IMG/VR virus record: IMGVR_UViG_3300022924_000016
Coordinates: 1 to 64,000 of that record
From: a virus
Reading direction: 5' to 3' (one strand)
DNA length: 64,000 nucleotides
In this document: positions 29,125 to 36,404 of the stretch, piece after piece
Layout: each line of letters starts with the position of its first letter
How positions within the stretch are numbered: position 1 is the stretch's first letter
Program-made: the position numbers and the translations under genes
The notes under the pieces: generated by a model
The model's database searches: none
Told to the model about the DNA's origin: nothing
The model's input: the letters and a program-made list of their open reading frames with translations, nothing else

Positions 29125-29197
29125 TGGTTTTGGAGAATTACGATATCCCGACCCTTGAATTATGAGTTCAACGCTCTTACCTCTGAGCTACAAAACC
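29125..29197 (-). tRNA. tRNA-Met, anticodon CAT
   Basis: A 73-base cloverleaf: acceptor GGTTTTG/CAAAACC (7 bp), D-arm GCTC/GAGC with GG in the loop, anticodon stem TTGAA/TTCAA with loop CTCATAA, variable GGGTC, T-stem of 4-5 bp. CCA is not encoded; the 3' end is A. The T-loop reads ATCGTAA and lacks the usual TTC, so function is not certain. CAT could also be an Ile tRNA after lysidine modification. Confidence 0.8.
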
Positions 29198-29205
29198 TTT
29201 AAAAA

Positions 29206-29271
29206 TAAACCTATAAATATTGATGCTGGTTTCATCTACATCCTGAGCTTGCGGAAATACTTATAGGTTTA
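29206..29271 (-). ncRNA. 66-nt hairpin with a 16-bp stem
   Basis: Arms TAAACCTATAAGTATT (29271-29256 on the minus strand) and AATATTTATAGGTTTA (29221-29206) pair over 16 bp with one G-U pair, enclosing 34 bases. It lies directly before the tRNA. It may guide processing or be an independent RNA. No known ribozyme core was found. Confidence 0.5.
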
Positions 29272-29365
29272 ATAATTTAATTAGAACTATACTCTCATTT
29301 CTGATTCGTGCGCCTATACCTAGAGGTAAAGTATAATTTTTAGGCAACTAATTAAATTTCTTATG

Positions 29366-29396
29366 CAAATATACAACCATTATTCCAATAAAACAA
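29366..29396 (-). promoter_or_regulatory. promoter TTG-N20-TATATTTG before tRNA locus
   Basis: -33 TTG at 29394-29396, spacer of 20 bases, -7 TATATTTG at 29366-29373. It starts transcription of the structured RNA locus and perhaps the operon at 28947-23741. Confidence 0.75.
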
Positions 29397-29412
29397 ATCG
29401 ATTAACCTAAAA

Positions 29413-29736
29413 TTAACAATATTTTGAATAAGAACTGCATTGTCTTTCATAAGTTGGAATTTTCGCGGAAGAAAGAGTTAAAGAATCAGTAATAAGTTCA
29501 TACTTCTTATCTAAAATATACTGTCTAGAAATCTCTCCATTAATATCATAGAAACTGTCTTCAAACTCCAAAATCCAATGACCATCTATTTGAGAATACC
29601 AAGGCTTAATTTCGGGTAGGAGGCAAACTAAAATAGAATATAATCTAAAACAGCTACCCTCAGTATAAATCATTTCATTGAGGTGGTAGGAGGCTTTTAA
29701 TTCTTGTAGAAAAAGAAGTATTTGTTTTTTACTCAC
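29413..29736 (-). CDS. hypothetical protein, 107 aa, GTG start
   Basis: The frame starts with GTG at 29736, overlapping the upstream stop. SCFRLYSILVCLLPEIKPWY and WILEFEDSFYDINGEIS read as a mixed alpha-beta fold. The C-terminus carries a Cys/Ser-rich tail. This pattern is common in phages (recollection); no function known. Confidence 0.75.
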   Translation of the reverse strand: MSKKQILLFLQELKASYHLNEMIYTEGSCFRLYSILVCLLPEIKPWYSQIDGHWILEFEDSFYDINGEISRQYILDKKYELITDSLTLSSAKIPTYERQCSSYSKYC

Positions 29737-29872
29737 TGCTAGAATTATTTTTATATTTTTTAATAAGTGTTTTTATTAATTCTTCGACTATTTTAAAATC
29801 ATCTTCCTTAAGACTGTATACACCTTTTAATAAAACTCCTTTTCTTAATTCTATAATATTAGAATCTAACAT
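29729..29872 (-). CDS. hypothetical protein, 47 aa
   Basis: MLDSNIIELRKGVLLKGVY begins a small basic protein with a final Lys-rich helix (EELIKTLIKKYKNNSSSE). It overlaps the next gene's GTG start. Unknown function. Confidence 0.7.
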   Translation of the reverse strand: MLDSNIIELRKGVLLKGVYSLKEDDFKIVEELIKTLIKKYKNNSSSE

Positions 29873-29897
29873 ATTTATTTCTATTTAGTTAATTTTT

Positions 29898-30662
29898 CTA
29901 TAATTCTACAAATTCAAATCTAGTCTTGTCTAGTTCAAAAACCTTACCTCTTCTTTTTTGTATTTGTAAGTAATTCTTGGTGATTTCTATAATTTCTTTT
30001 CGGCGCATCTGATGTTTTTCAGGATCTAATATAGCAATAGCACAATTACTAACACCACTTATCGATTCTAAAAAATCATTTAAGCCTGACTTCATACCTA
30101 TATCACTCTGAACAGCATCCGCATTTAAAAACATTTTAGAACTTTGTGGGAGTCTTGTTATGTAAGTATGAGCTTCAGAGGCAGTTAGATTTTGTAATTC
30201 TGAGACTATAACGCAACTGAATTCGGGAAATGTGTTACCGCGCTGAAAACCCACGTGTTCAAATTGAACTTTTGATTTTATAGAATTTGAATTTTCCTTG
30301 CCAACTATTTTATCAATAGAATCATAAAAGCTTTTCAAGTACATGTCAGTTTTTTCTGACAGAGTTCCTGGCATAAAACCTATGGATTTAGATGCCTCAA
30401 TTATTGGCTTACAGATAATTACTCTTTCAAACTCTTTATTCTTTAAGGCCTCTATAGCTCTATACATTTGAACAAAATCTTTAGCACACCCAGCATCACC
30501 TATAACAACAGAAATATCTTGCTCTCTTAAAAAATTTGCTACTGCTTTTTGATGTGGTTTTAATTCAGAAGTCTTTACCTGCTTGTTGCTTGTAAGGGTA
30601 TGTTCTACGACTTTTGGTTTTTTGATCTCTTTCTTTGAACTTGGTTTTTTCTCTCCTGTCAT
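29898..30662 (-). CDS. PhoH-like P-loop protein with degenerate motifs
   Basis: The 254-residue protein follows the PhoH layout: LKPHQKAVANFL at 35-46, nucleotide loop at 55-62, ICKPIIEASKSIGFMPG, RGNTFPEFSCVIVSELQN near 148-165, a NADAVQSDIG segment and a final LDPEKHQMRRKEI. The nucleotide loop reads GDAGCAKD where PhoH has GPAGTGKT, and VSELQN replaces LDEAQN. The Lys is kept, but the Thr and Walker B Asp are lost, so ATPase activity is doubtful. PhoH proteins bind RNA and ATP and are very common in phages. The N-terminal 30 residues are a basic disordered extension. Confidence 0.85.
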   Translation of the reverse strand: MTGEKKPSSKKEIKKPKVVEHTLTSNKQVKTSELKPHQKAVANFLREQDISVVIGDAGCAKDFVQMYRAIEALKNKEFERVIICKPIIEASKSIGFMPGTLSEKTDMYLKSFYDSIDKIVGKENSNSIKSKVQFEHVGFQRGNTFPEFSCVIVSELQNLTASEAHTYITRLPQSSKMFLNADAVQSDIGMKSGLNDFLESISGVSNCAIAILDPEKHQMRRKEIIEITKNYLQIQKRRGKVFELDKTRFEFVEL

Positions 30663-30712
30663 TTACTTGATTGTTATTAGACTTCTAAAGTACTTATTTT
30701 ATTTGGTATTTC

Positions 30713-30958
30713 CTACTGTTTTAACAGAAATTTATTCAGTTGTTGTTGCTTATCTTCAAGGTATTTTCTAACTTCTTCTTTCGCCGAATTTAAATCATAT
30801 TCTGTTAAAAGCCAAGTATCTTCCAATTGAACATCGTAGCTAGGATTTTCCTTATAACCTTTCCATTCAATTCTAAATTTACCTAAAGGGGTTTCTAAAT
30901 CGCAGTGGTTATAGTAACTCTCGTTTTCTATTGGCGGTTTATTTTCTGTCCAATTCAT
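30713..30958 (-). CDS. hypothetical protein, 81 aa
   Basis: MNWTENKPPIENESYYNHC starts a Trp/Tyr-rich acidic protein with a beta core (GKFRIEWKGYKENPSYDV) and a helical tail. Its neighbour 30960-31160 has a similar GKF/WxxIxPE style. Unknown function. Confidence 0.75.
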   Translation of the reverse strand: MNWTENKPPIENESYYNHCDLETPLGKFRIEWKGYKENPSYDVQLEDTWLLTEYDLNSAKEEVRKYLEDKQQQLNKFLLKQ

Positions 30959-30959
30959 T

Positions 30960-31160
30960 TTATTTTTCAGGTTTTATCTCTTTCCAAAACTCTTCATTTC
31001 TTTCCACTTCCCTTTCGGAGATTGTTGCAAATCTTGTTGAACCTTTTAAAGAAGGGTGTAATTCATACTTTAAGTTGTCTCTTTCTACAACTACTATAAA
31101 AGAATTGTACCACTCTGTTGGTAAAGACGGATACCATTTCCTTAATAAGTACTCTTTCAT
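30960..31160 (-). CDS. hypothetical protein, 66 aa
   Basis: MKEYLLRKWYPSLPTEWYN starts a small protein with a beta part (NSFIVVVERDNLKYELH) and a Glu-rich helix (EREVERNEEFWKEIKPEK). Coupled to the GIY-YIG gene by ATGA. Unknown function. Confidence 0.75.
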   Translation of the reverse strand: MKEYLLRKWYPSLPTEWYNSFIVVVERDNLKYELHPSLKGSTRFATISEREVERNEEFWKEIKPEK

Positions 31161-31582
31161 TTTTTATTTGGGTTTAAATGCTTAGCATAAACTGTTGATT
31201 TACACCAAAAATTGTAATAATCTTCACTTAGTAAACTGTCCGAACAATATATAGCCTGACTTTCATAATATGTCAATTCAGCTTTTGTAAAGCACCACCT
31301 TAAAATTTCTTTTTTATAAATGTCGCCGTTTTTAATATCTTCTAGTAGCATCTTCGAAGAACCACAATACGAAGACCAAGAATAAGCTCCTTTAGAAATT
31401 CCTTTATTTACTCCGCTTTTATGTTTAGGTTTTAACATAGTTTTTCTACCCAAATACTTTTTATTTTTAGTAATGTTGGTTATTTCGTAAATAAATCCCA
31501 AAGCATTTGGTTCACAATCAGCTAGATTTTTTATTTCTTTGCCGTTGTAAGTCCAATTTACTGTTTGTTTTTTTATAGCCAT
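31157..31582 (-). CDS. GIY-YIG-type endonuclease-like protein, 141 aa
   Basis: FIYEITNITKNKKYLGRK at residues 30-47 matches the GIY...YIG core (F30-I31-Y32 and Y43-L44-G45-R46). A WSSYCGSSK segment and a Glu at 107 in YYESQA provide the conserved downstream positions. It resembles small phage-encoded relatives of the Seg/homing type. The third position of the first motif is Y, as expected. Target DNA is unknown. Confidence 0.7.
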   Translation of the reverse strand: MAIKKQTVNWTYNGKEIKNLADCEPNALGFIYEITNITKNKKYLGRKTMLKPKHKSGVNKGISKGAYSWSSYCGSSKMLLEDIKNGDIYKKEILRWCFTKAELTYYESQAIYCSDSLLSEDYYNFWCKSTVYAKHLNPNKK

Positions 31583-31758
31583 TTTCTATTTTTATTACCA
31601 TAGGTAAATCCGCCCATTACTATTGCATTAAACATTCGCTCAAAAAATAGATTATTAACATCCCCTTCGAGGACTTTAACTGTTATTGTAGTTTCTATTT
31701 TTTTACCCTGGGATTCTCCTGTAAAAACTCGGGTCTCGGTATTATGTAAAGTTTCCAT
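31573..31758 (-). CDS. hypothetical protein, 61 aa
   Basis: I chose the ATG at 31758 (METLHNTETRVFTGES); a TTG lies 2 codons upstream. GESQGKKIETTITVKVLEGD resembles the gene at 27423-27566. It ends FTYGNKNRKWL and overlaps the GIY-YIG gene by 10 bases. Confidence 0.65.
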   Translation of the reverse strand: METLHNTETRVFTGESQGKKIETTITVKVLEGDVNNLFFERMFNAIVMGGFTYGNKNRKWL

Positions 31759-31942
31759 ATTCAATTCTGTTTAGTTCTTTTCTAACTGTTTCTATCCCTT
31801 CTTGGGTTCTAATTAAATCTGAAGGTTTTGCATTTAGATATTTATTTTCTTCTTCCAGCCATTTTTTAAATTTTTCTGATTCATTATTAAAAACTTCTAA
31901 GCCATATTCAAGCAGTTCATAATTTTCCAAACATTGTTTCAT
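31742..31942 (-). CDS. hypothetical helical protein, 66 aa
   Basis: MKQCLENYELLEYGLEVFN starts a mostly helical, acidic protein (KFKKWLEEENKYLNAKPSDL). Overlaps both neighbours by about 20 bases. Unknown function. Confidence 0.7.
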   Translation of the reverse strand: MKQCLENYELLEYGLEVFNNESEKFKKWLEEENKYLNAKPSDLIRTQEGIETVRKELNRIEYGNFT

Positions 31943-32222
31943 ATTCTTCTTTTGGGTATATTTTAAAACTTAAATCGTTTATTTTATATTCTTTTTCGCC
32001 GAATAATGGTATACTTGTATTGGCAACAGAATTTATAAAATCAAATGTTTCTTGTGATAATTCAAGAGTAGTAAACTGTTTTAAGTTGTTTGATTGCTTG
32101 TCGAAATTTATAGGTATAAACTTTAGCTTACTTAATTCTTTTTTAAGTTCCTCTACGTTAAATTTTTCTGGTTCAATATAAACCTCTCTATCTAACACTT
32201 CTGTTATTGCTATGTATTTCAT
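31917..32222 (-). CDS. hypothetical protein, 101 aa
   Basis: MKYIAITEVLDREVYIEPE starts an alpha-beta protein (NVEELKKELSKLKFIPINFD, YKINDLSFKIYPKEEYE). Ends one base before the next gene's stop. Unknown function. Confidence 0.75.
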   Translation of the reverse strand: MKYIAITEVLDREVYIEPEKFNVEELKKELSKLKFIPINFDKQSNNLKQFTTLELSQETFDFINSVANTSIPLFGEKEYKINDLSFKIYPKEEYETMFGKL

Positions 32223-32891
32223 TTATATCTCATTTTTTTGGCTATGTAAAACACTTAATTCTTTCTGTTTTATTTTTATTAATTTTTCTATATCTGAAAT
32301 TTTCTTTTGGCGCGATTTTTCTTTTTGAATTTCTTCTTTTGTGGCGAATTTAAACTGAGTCAAATTTTCTTCTGATATAGAATTTTCAAACTCATTTACA
32401 AATGGATCGGAAACAAAGCCATAAGATTTCTCTTCGCTTGATAATTTAAAAGTTTTCAAACCTCCTGAGGAGTTTATAAAATACTCACAAAATCTAGTAC
32501 CTTTTACTGGATATTCATTTCTAAACAATGTTACCCAAACTTCTCCTTCTTTCACCTTTTCTCTTAGATACTCAAAACTATGTATATGATTGTCTAAAGT
32601 CCAATACTCGTCATATATTTCTTTGGCTTGGGAATAATCTATGATTTTATAATCTCTTATCTGTTTTAAGATTGAAGCTATTAAATTTCTTGTACTACAT
32701 CCTTTTCTTTTGGGTGTGAAGTGTCTATATCTATTTAAGAAATTAGATTTGTTCTTTATTTTACTTACGTCTTTATTCCACTTATATAGAGTCCAAAGAT
32801 TTTTTATTTGTGTTAGCATATTAAAATTTTTATAAATACTTTCTAGCAAAAACCAAACTATAATGACTATAATACTAATTTTTAGATTCAT
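32223..32891 (-). CDS. membrane-anchored protein, 222 aa
   Basis: An N-terminal hydrophobic helix (MNLKISIIVIIVWFLLESIY) is followed by a basic segment (KNKSNFLNRYRHFTPKRKG), an alpha-beta middle (IHSFEYLREKVKEGEVWVTLF) and a C-terminal coiled coil (EIQKEKSRQKKISDIEKLIK). Probably anchored in the inner membrane and facing the cytoplasm. Unknown function. Confidence 0.75.
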   Translation of the reverse strand: MNLKISIIVIIVWFLLESIYKNFNMLTQIKNLWTLYKWNKDVSKIKNKSNFLNRYRHFTPKRKGCSTRNLIASILKQIRDYKIIDYSQAKEIYDEYWTLDNHIHSFEYLREKVKEGEVWVTLFRNEYPVKGTRFCEYFINSSGGLKTFKLSSEEKSYGFVSDPFVNEFENSISEENLTQFKFATKEEIQKEKSRQKKISDIEKLIKIKQKELSVLHSQKNEI

Positions 32892-33030
32892 CCTTTTTAT
32901 TCATCTCATCTATTATGTAAGAAGTACAGAAAAATATGGAAGCGCAGATAATACAAGTACTCCAATTAGAAAATAAAGAGGTTATTAAAAATACCCAACC
33001 CGTTATTCTAGCACATAATTTATTTGTCAT
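32875..33030 (-). CDS. small membrane protein, 51 aa
   Basis: MTNKLCARITGWVFLITSLF forms one helix, then TCIICASIFFCTSYII a second. A short polar tail follows. The end overlaps the next gene by 17 bases. It is too short to have been obvious, but the content is convincing. Confidence 0.65.
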   Translation of the reverse strand: MTNKLCARITGWVFLITSLFSNWSTCIICASIFFCTSYIIDEMNKKDESKN

Positions 33031-33248
33031 AATTCTTCTATTTTTAGATTATTCAACCACTCTTTAAAATCTCCTTCTGGATTATCTTCTTTAACTCTTT
33101 GTTCAATAACTGATACTAAACTTTTCTTGGCGAGTTCTAAAGAAGTTATTACTTCCATTAAATAAGTAGCCCCTGTTGAATTAAGAGCTACTTTATTATT
33201 TTCACCATCATTTGTTACTTCTATTATAATTGTGTTGTTTAGTAGCAT
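33027..33248 (-). CDS. hypothetical protein, 73 aa
   Basis: MLLNNTIIIEVTNDGENNK starts a strand-rich part followed by helices (LELAKKSLVSVIEQRVKED). Overlaps the small membrane gene by 4 bases. Unknown function. Confidence 0.7.
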   Translation of the reverse strand: MLLNNTIIIEVTNDGENNKVALNSTGATYLMEVITSLELAKKSLVSVIEQRVKEDNPEGDFKEWLNNLKIEEL

Positions 33249-33249
33249 A

Positions 33250-33699
33250 TTATTTCATTCTATCTTTTGTCTCATTGATGTACATATTAAGATCATCCCT
33301 TAAATCAGAAATATTAGTTAATGATTCCCTGAAAAAACCTCTTTGGTCAATAAACTCTTTATATTTTTTACTTCCTGATGCCAATTTTTCTGCCGCATTT
33401 AAAGAGCACTTTTCATAAATTGTTTCATCTTCTGGATCGGAGTATCTTCCTTCACTTATTGCCACACAAATTCTATACTTAATTGAAGTTGCTGACTTGT
33501 CATCACGTCTGATCCATTCTTTTGTAAAATAAGTATGGAATTCTCTTAGAGAAGCTTTAATGTCTATAAAACGCCCTTGGAACTCCAAAAGCGTATTTTT
33601 ATTAGCATCACCTGTGTTTATAAAGTCTCTATAAGATTGTCTATCGTTATCGAATTTCTCAATAAGAACCTGCAACCTATCTCCGAAATTATCTTGCAT
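33250..33699 (-). CDS. helical protein next to recombinase, UvsY-like candidate
   Basis: A 149-residue, all-helical charged protein (MQDNFGDRLQVLIEKFDND) with a KYKEFIDQRGFFRESLTNISDL segment after a Leu-rich helix. It overlaps the end of the recA/uvsX-like gene by 11 bases, so the two are translationally coupled. In T4-like systems a similar-sized helical protein, UvsY, loads UvsX on SSB-coated DNA. The functional link is inference from position, length and helical character. Confidence 0.6.
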   Translation of the reverse strand: MQDNFGDRLQVLIEKFDNDRQSYRDFINTGDANKNTLLEFQGRFIDIKASLREFHTYFTKEWIRRDDKSATSIKYRICVAISEGRYSDPEDETIYEKCSLNAAEKLASGSKKYKEFIDQRGFFRESLTNISDLRDDLNMYINETKDRMK

Positions 33700-34684
33700 C
33701 TTTTAGTTGTTTTTTTAGGAACTCAAAGTCTTCGAGATTGGCTCTCAGATAAACTGCGAATTTATCCGTGCCTTGCACTTTTTTCTCTTCTCCAAATCTG
33801 TCAGGGAATGTAATCCACCCTGTTGCACCTGCATTTACTAATTTAGTCTCACAAAAAATTTGAGCATATTCATCTATTTCTTGAAAACCTCCATCATAAT
33901 AAAAATTTAAAGTAATAACTTCTTTTTTGTCAAATGCTCCTGCCTTACTTTTCTTAATCCTTACGTCTAATTTATGCCCTATTACATTTTTTTCTTCATC
34001 TCTGATTAAATCTTTTTTTGTAAAATCTAAATGGGTAAAAGGCATGTATTTGTTAAACTGACCACCTGGAAGGGTTTTATTATCCCCGTGCATAACTCCT
34101 GGATTCTCCCTCCATTGATTTAAAACAATTAATCCTGTTCCTCTTCTTGCACAATTGGCGTTGATTATTGGTAATCTCGTGCCCAGTTTCTTGGCCTCGA
34201 CACCTATAGAAAAATCTTCGGCAGACTTAGCTTCAATGGCCACGGAATAGAAAGCTTTGATAGAGTCAATAATAATTCCACAAATATCTTCTGATTGCGA
34301 AAATACTTCTGCTGTATCTAGCATATTTTCCAATACCGAATCTTTATAGACAATAAGACGATTTTTATCTAAACCAAATCTTTCCACATGGCTGTCGGTA
34401 ATGGTCTGTTCTCCGTCTAATACCGCAACAGTTTTTGTAGGATACTTTATTTGAAGCTCTCTTGCAACTATTAATGCAATACTTGATTTACCACTCCCTT
34501 CCCAACCTGTTAGCATTGTCATAGCACCTAAAGGAATAACTTTACCTTCCATATGGTAATCTAAATATGCACTACCCGACGAAGAGAAATCTAAATTAAG
34601 CGTCTCGATGTCTGAGACTTTTTTAACTTGATCTTCTACTGCTTTTCCCTTATTTAATTTCTTTAATGTTTCCTCTAATGTCAT
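33689..34684 (-). CDS. RecA/UvsX-like recombinase, 331 aa
   Basis: Walker A GWEGSGKSS at 60-68, the catalytic Glu in VLDGEQT (E92), a Walker B-like CGIIIDSI near 133-140 and a DNA-binding loop NQWRENPGVMHGDNK near 194-208 place it in the RecA family. It is closer in size to phage UvsX than to bacterial RecA. It catalyses strand pairing and exchange during phage recombination-dependent replication. Its 5' end overlaps a free-standing HNH gene by 35 bases, and the gene downstream is a possible mediator. Confidence 0.9.
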   Translation of the reverse strand: MTLEETLKKLNKGKAVEDQVKKVSDIETLNLDFSSSGSAYLDYHMEGKVIPLGAMTMLTGWEGSGKSSIALIVARELQIKYPTKTVAVLDGEQTITDSHVERFGLDKNRLIVYKDSVLENMLDTAEVFSQSEDICGIIIDSIKAFYSVAIEAKSAEDFSIGVEAKKLGTRLPIINANCARRGTGLIVLNQWRENPGVMHGDNKTLPGGQFNKYMPFTHLDFTKKDLIRDEEKNVIGHKLDVRIKKSKAGAFDKKEVITLNFYYDGGFQEIDEYAQIFCETKLVNAGATGWITFPDRFGEEKKVQGTDKFAVYLRANLEDFEFLKKQLKDAR

Positions 34685-35369
34685 TATTTTGTTTTTTATT
34701 ATCTCTTATTATTTTTCTATAATGGTATCTGCAATAACCTTTAGGGAAGTAAATGTGACCTAATCTATGCTTTTCTCCCTCTTTTTCGCACTTACTTATT
34801 TTGCAACATTTTGGCTTCTCTTCGTCGGATTTTCTTTCTGGCACACATCCGTATACTTCATATGTGTAGAGAGCTTTATCATAAAGTCTTGCTACTTCTT
34901 CCTCATATTCTGAATACCCTAAGTAATAGGAAACTTTATTTATATGTATAGTTCCTCCCCATACGTTATCTCTTAACTTATGTACCCCTACATATTTAGA
35001 TGTATTATTTTTATTTGGACTTTCAAAGCTTACATTTTCTCTGACAGTGCAATATCTTAGATTTTCTAATCTATTGTCTTTTATATTACTATTAATATGA
35101 TCTACTACTAATTCAGAACATCCTTTGAAAGCCATCATAACTAATCTGTGAACTCTGAATGTAAACTTTTTTCCATTTTTAGCTAAATTCAACTTTAAAT
35201 AGCCGTCTTTACCCTCAACATGCGATATTATAGTTCCTTTTATATCTTTACTTCTACCTAGAGAATTTATTATAACCCTATCTAATCCTCGGATTCTACC
35301 TAAATCCGAAGCTTGATAATAACCTTCAAAATTAGGAATATCTTTCCAAATTTCATTCGTATCTGTCAT
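34650..35369 (-). CDS. NUMOD4-HNH-AP2 endonuclease, 239 aa
   Basis: Three domains are in order: NUMOD4 (IWKDIPNFEGYYQASDLG, about 5-25), HNH (RLVMMAFKGCSELVVDHIN then LENLRYCTVREN, about 75-112) and AP2-type DNA binding (TSKYVGVHKLRDNVW, about 120-170). A Cys-rich tail (CCKISKCEKEG) follows. Its C-terminus overlaps the start of the RecA-like gene by 35 bases. Such genes spread as mobile endonucleases that cut near their own site. Confidence 0.85.
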   Translation of the reverse strand: MTDTNEIWKDIPNFEGYYQASDLGRIRGLDRVIINSLGRSKDIKGTIISHVEGKDGYLKLNLAKNGKKFTFRVHRLVMMAFKGCSELVVDHINSNIKDNRLENLRYCTVRENVSFESPNKNNTSKYVGVHKLRDNVWGGTIHINKVSYYLGYSEYEEEVARLYDKALYTYEVYGCVPERKSDEEKPKCCKISKCEKEGEKHRLGHIYFPKGYCRYHYRKIIRDNKKQNNDIRGNIKEIK

Positions 35370-35733
35370 ATACTTTATAATTAATTTTTTCTGTAATATT
35401 TTGTTCTAACTGTTTGAATACTTCTTGTACTTTTGGATAAATATTCATTTGTTTTACTTTTTCTGCGGGAAAATTGTCATAATTTGAGTGACAGTTATTT
35501 TTAGAAAAAATTCCACACAAATAAAGAATGTTACTATCTTCGGTTGCTACCGACTTAAAATATGACTTAGGTAAAACGTGTGCTATCTCAGATGCATTTC
35601 CTTTTAGTTTTTCCCCGCATTCTTCGCAATATTTTGTTTTTGCAATTCCTATGTGCTTTTGGAAAAATTCTGGAAAGTCTTTTCGTTCTTCTTTTCTTTT
35701 TTCTAATCCTTTTTTACTATATTTTCTAATCAC
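35353..35733 (-). CDS. HNH-like nuclease, 126 aa
   Basis: A basic N-terminus (RKYSKKGLEKRKEERKDF) is followed by a zinc-binding HNH core: YCEECGEKL, EIAHVLPKS (the H), ILYLCGIF, NNCHSNYDN. This C-C...H...C-H layout resembles phage recombination nucleases of the Holliday/NinG and HNH type. It lies upstream of the NUMOD4-HNH gene. The position in the recombination cluster supports a role in DNA processing. Confidence 0.65.
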   Translation of the reverse strand: MIRKYSKKGLEKRKEERKDFPEFFQKHIGIAKTKYCEECGEKLKGNASEIAHVLPKSYFKSVATEDSNILYLCGIFSKNNCHSNYDNFPAEKVKQMNIYPKVQEVFKQLEQNITEKINYKVYDRYE

Positions 35734-35933
35734 AATAATTCCTCTAAATCTTGAATTACTAAAGTAAAAATCTCATATTCTTTTTCTAAAACCGCCAAAG
35801 AAATATTAAAGTCGTTAATTTCTTTTTCAGACATTCCTTGTAATTGAACTTTGTTAAGCTCTTGAATCTCCATAAGAATTTCTAACTTCGTCAACTTTCT
35901 TATTTCAATTAATTCTTTTATTTTATCTATCAT
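35730..35933 (-). CDS. coiled-coil protein, 67 aa
   Basis: MIDKIKELIEIRKLTKLEIL begins a highly helical acidic protein with leucine heptads (EKEINDFNISLAVLEKEYEI). Both ends overlap neighbours by ATGA. Unknown function. Confidence 0.75.
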   Translation of the reverse strand: MIDKIKELIEIRKLTKLEILMEIQELNKVQLQGMSEKEINDFNISLAVLEKEYEIFTLVIQDLEELL

Positions 35934-36094
35934 TTTAAACTGTCTTTAAATTCTTTTTTCGCAATTTTTTCTTTAAGTTCTTTCCTATCAATACCCAAGC
36001 AATGAAAACATCGGCACTCATAACCAGTTGTCTTATCTTTCAACCCTTCTTTATGTACTTTATCGTATTTATCTTTTCTTAACGTATTAGCCAT
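35930..36094 (-). CDS. small Cys-containing protein, 54 aa
   Basis: MANTLRKDKYDKVHKEGLK, then GYECRCFHCLGIDRKELK. The CRCFHC cluster could bind one zinc. A basic coil follows. It fits between the coiled-coil and zinc-ribbon genes by ATGA overlap. Confidence 0.7.
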   Translation of the reverse strand: MANTLRKDKYDKVHKEGLKDKTTGYECRCFHCLGIDRKELKEKIAKKEFKDSLK

Positions 36095-36404
36095 TGTCAA
36101 TCTTTATAAACTTAATACCTTTATGCAAATTAATCATCCAATTCTCCATTTTTGACTTCTCTTCATCTGATAAACCATCAATGATACTGTTCGCTTCTTC
36201 CTCAGTAAAGCTGTTTACACTTTTTACGGCGTTTTCCAAAACCAAAACATTATTGTAATCTTCTAAAGTCAACAGGTTTTCTCCGCATTCAGGACAGGCT
36301 CTGTTAATCATTGATTCATATTGGTATCTCTCAACTGTATCATCTCTATAATCGCAGTGGTCACACTTCAGTCCTTTGTGATTTAAAATTACTTTATCTT
36401 CCAT
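36087..36404 (-). CDS. zinc-ribbon protein, 105 aa
   Basis: Two CxxC pairs frame a ribbon: CDHCDYRD (14-21) and CPECGENL (37-44). The C-terminal half is an acidic helical hairpin (TEEEANSIIDGLSDEEKSK). Such ribbons mediate contact with nucleic acid or polymerases. Function unknown. Confidence 0.75.
   Translation of the reverse strand: MEDKVILNHKGLKCDHCDYRDDTVERYQYESMINRACPECGENLLTLEDYNNVLVLENAVKSVNSFTEEEANSIIDGLSDEEKSKMENWMINLHKGIKFIKIDNG

Noticed and set aside
29206-29271. Hammerhead, twister or other self-cleaving ribozyme
   Set aside because: No complete catalytic core was found on either strand.
29206-29340. Additional tRNA genes next to tRNA-Met
   Set aside because: Arms resembling acceptor stems exist, but no anticodon arm or T-arm can be placed; described instead as structured RNA.
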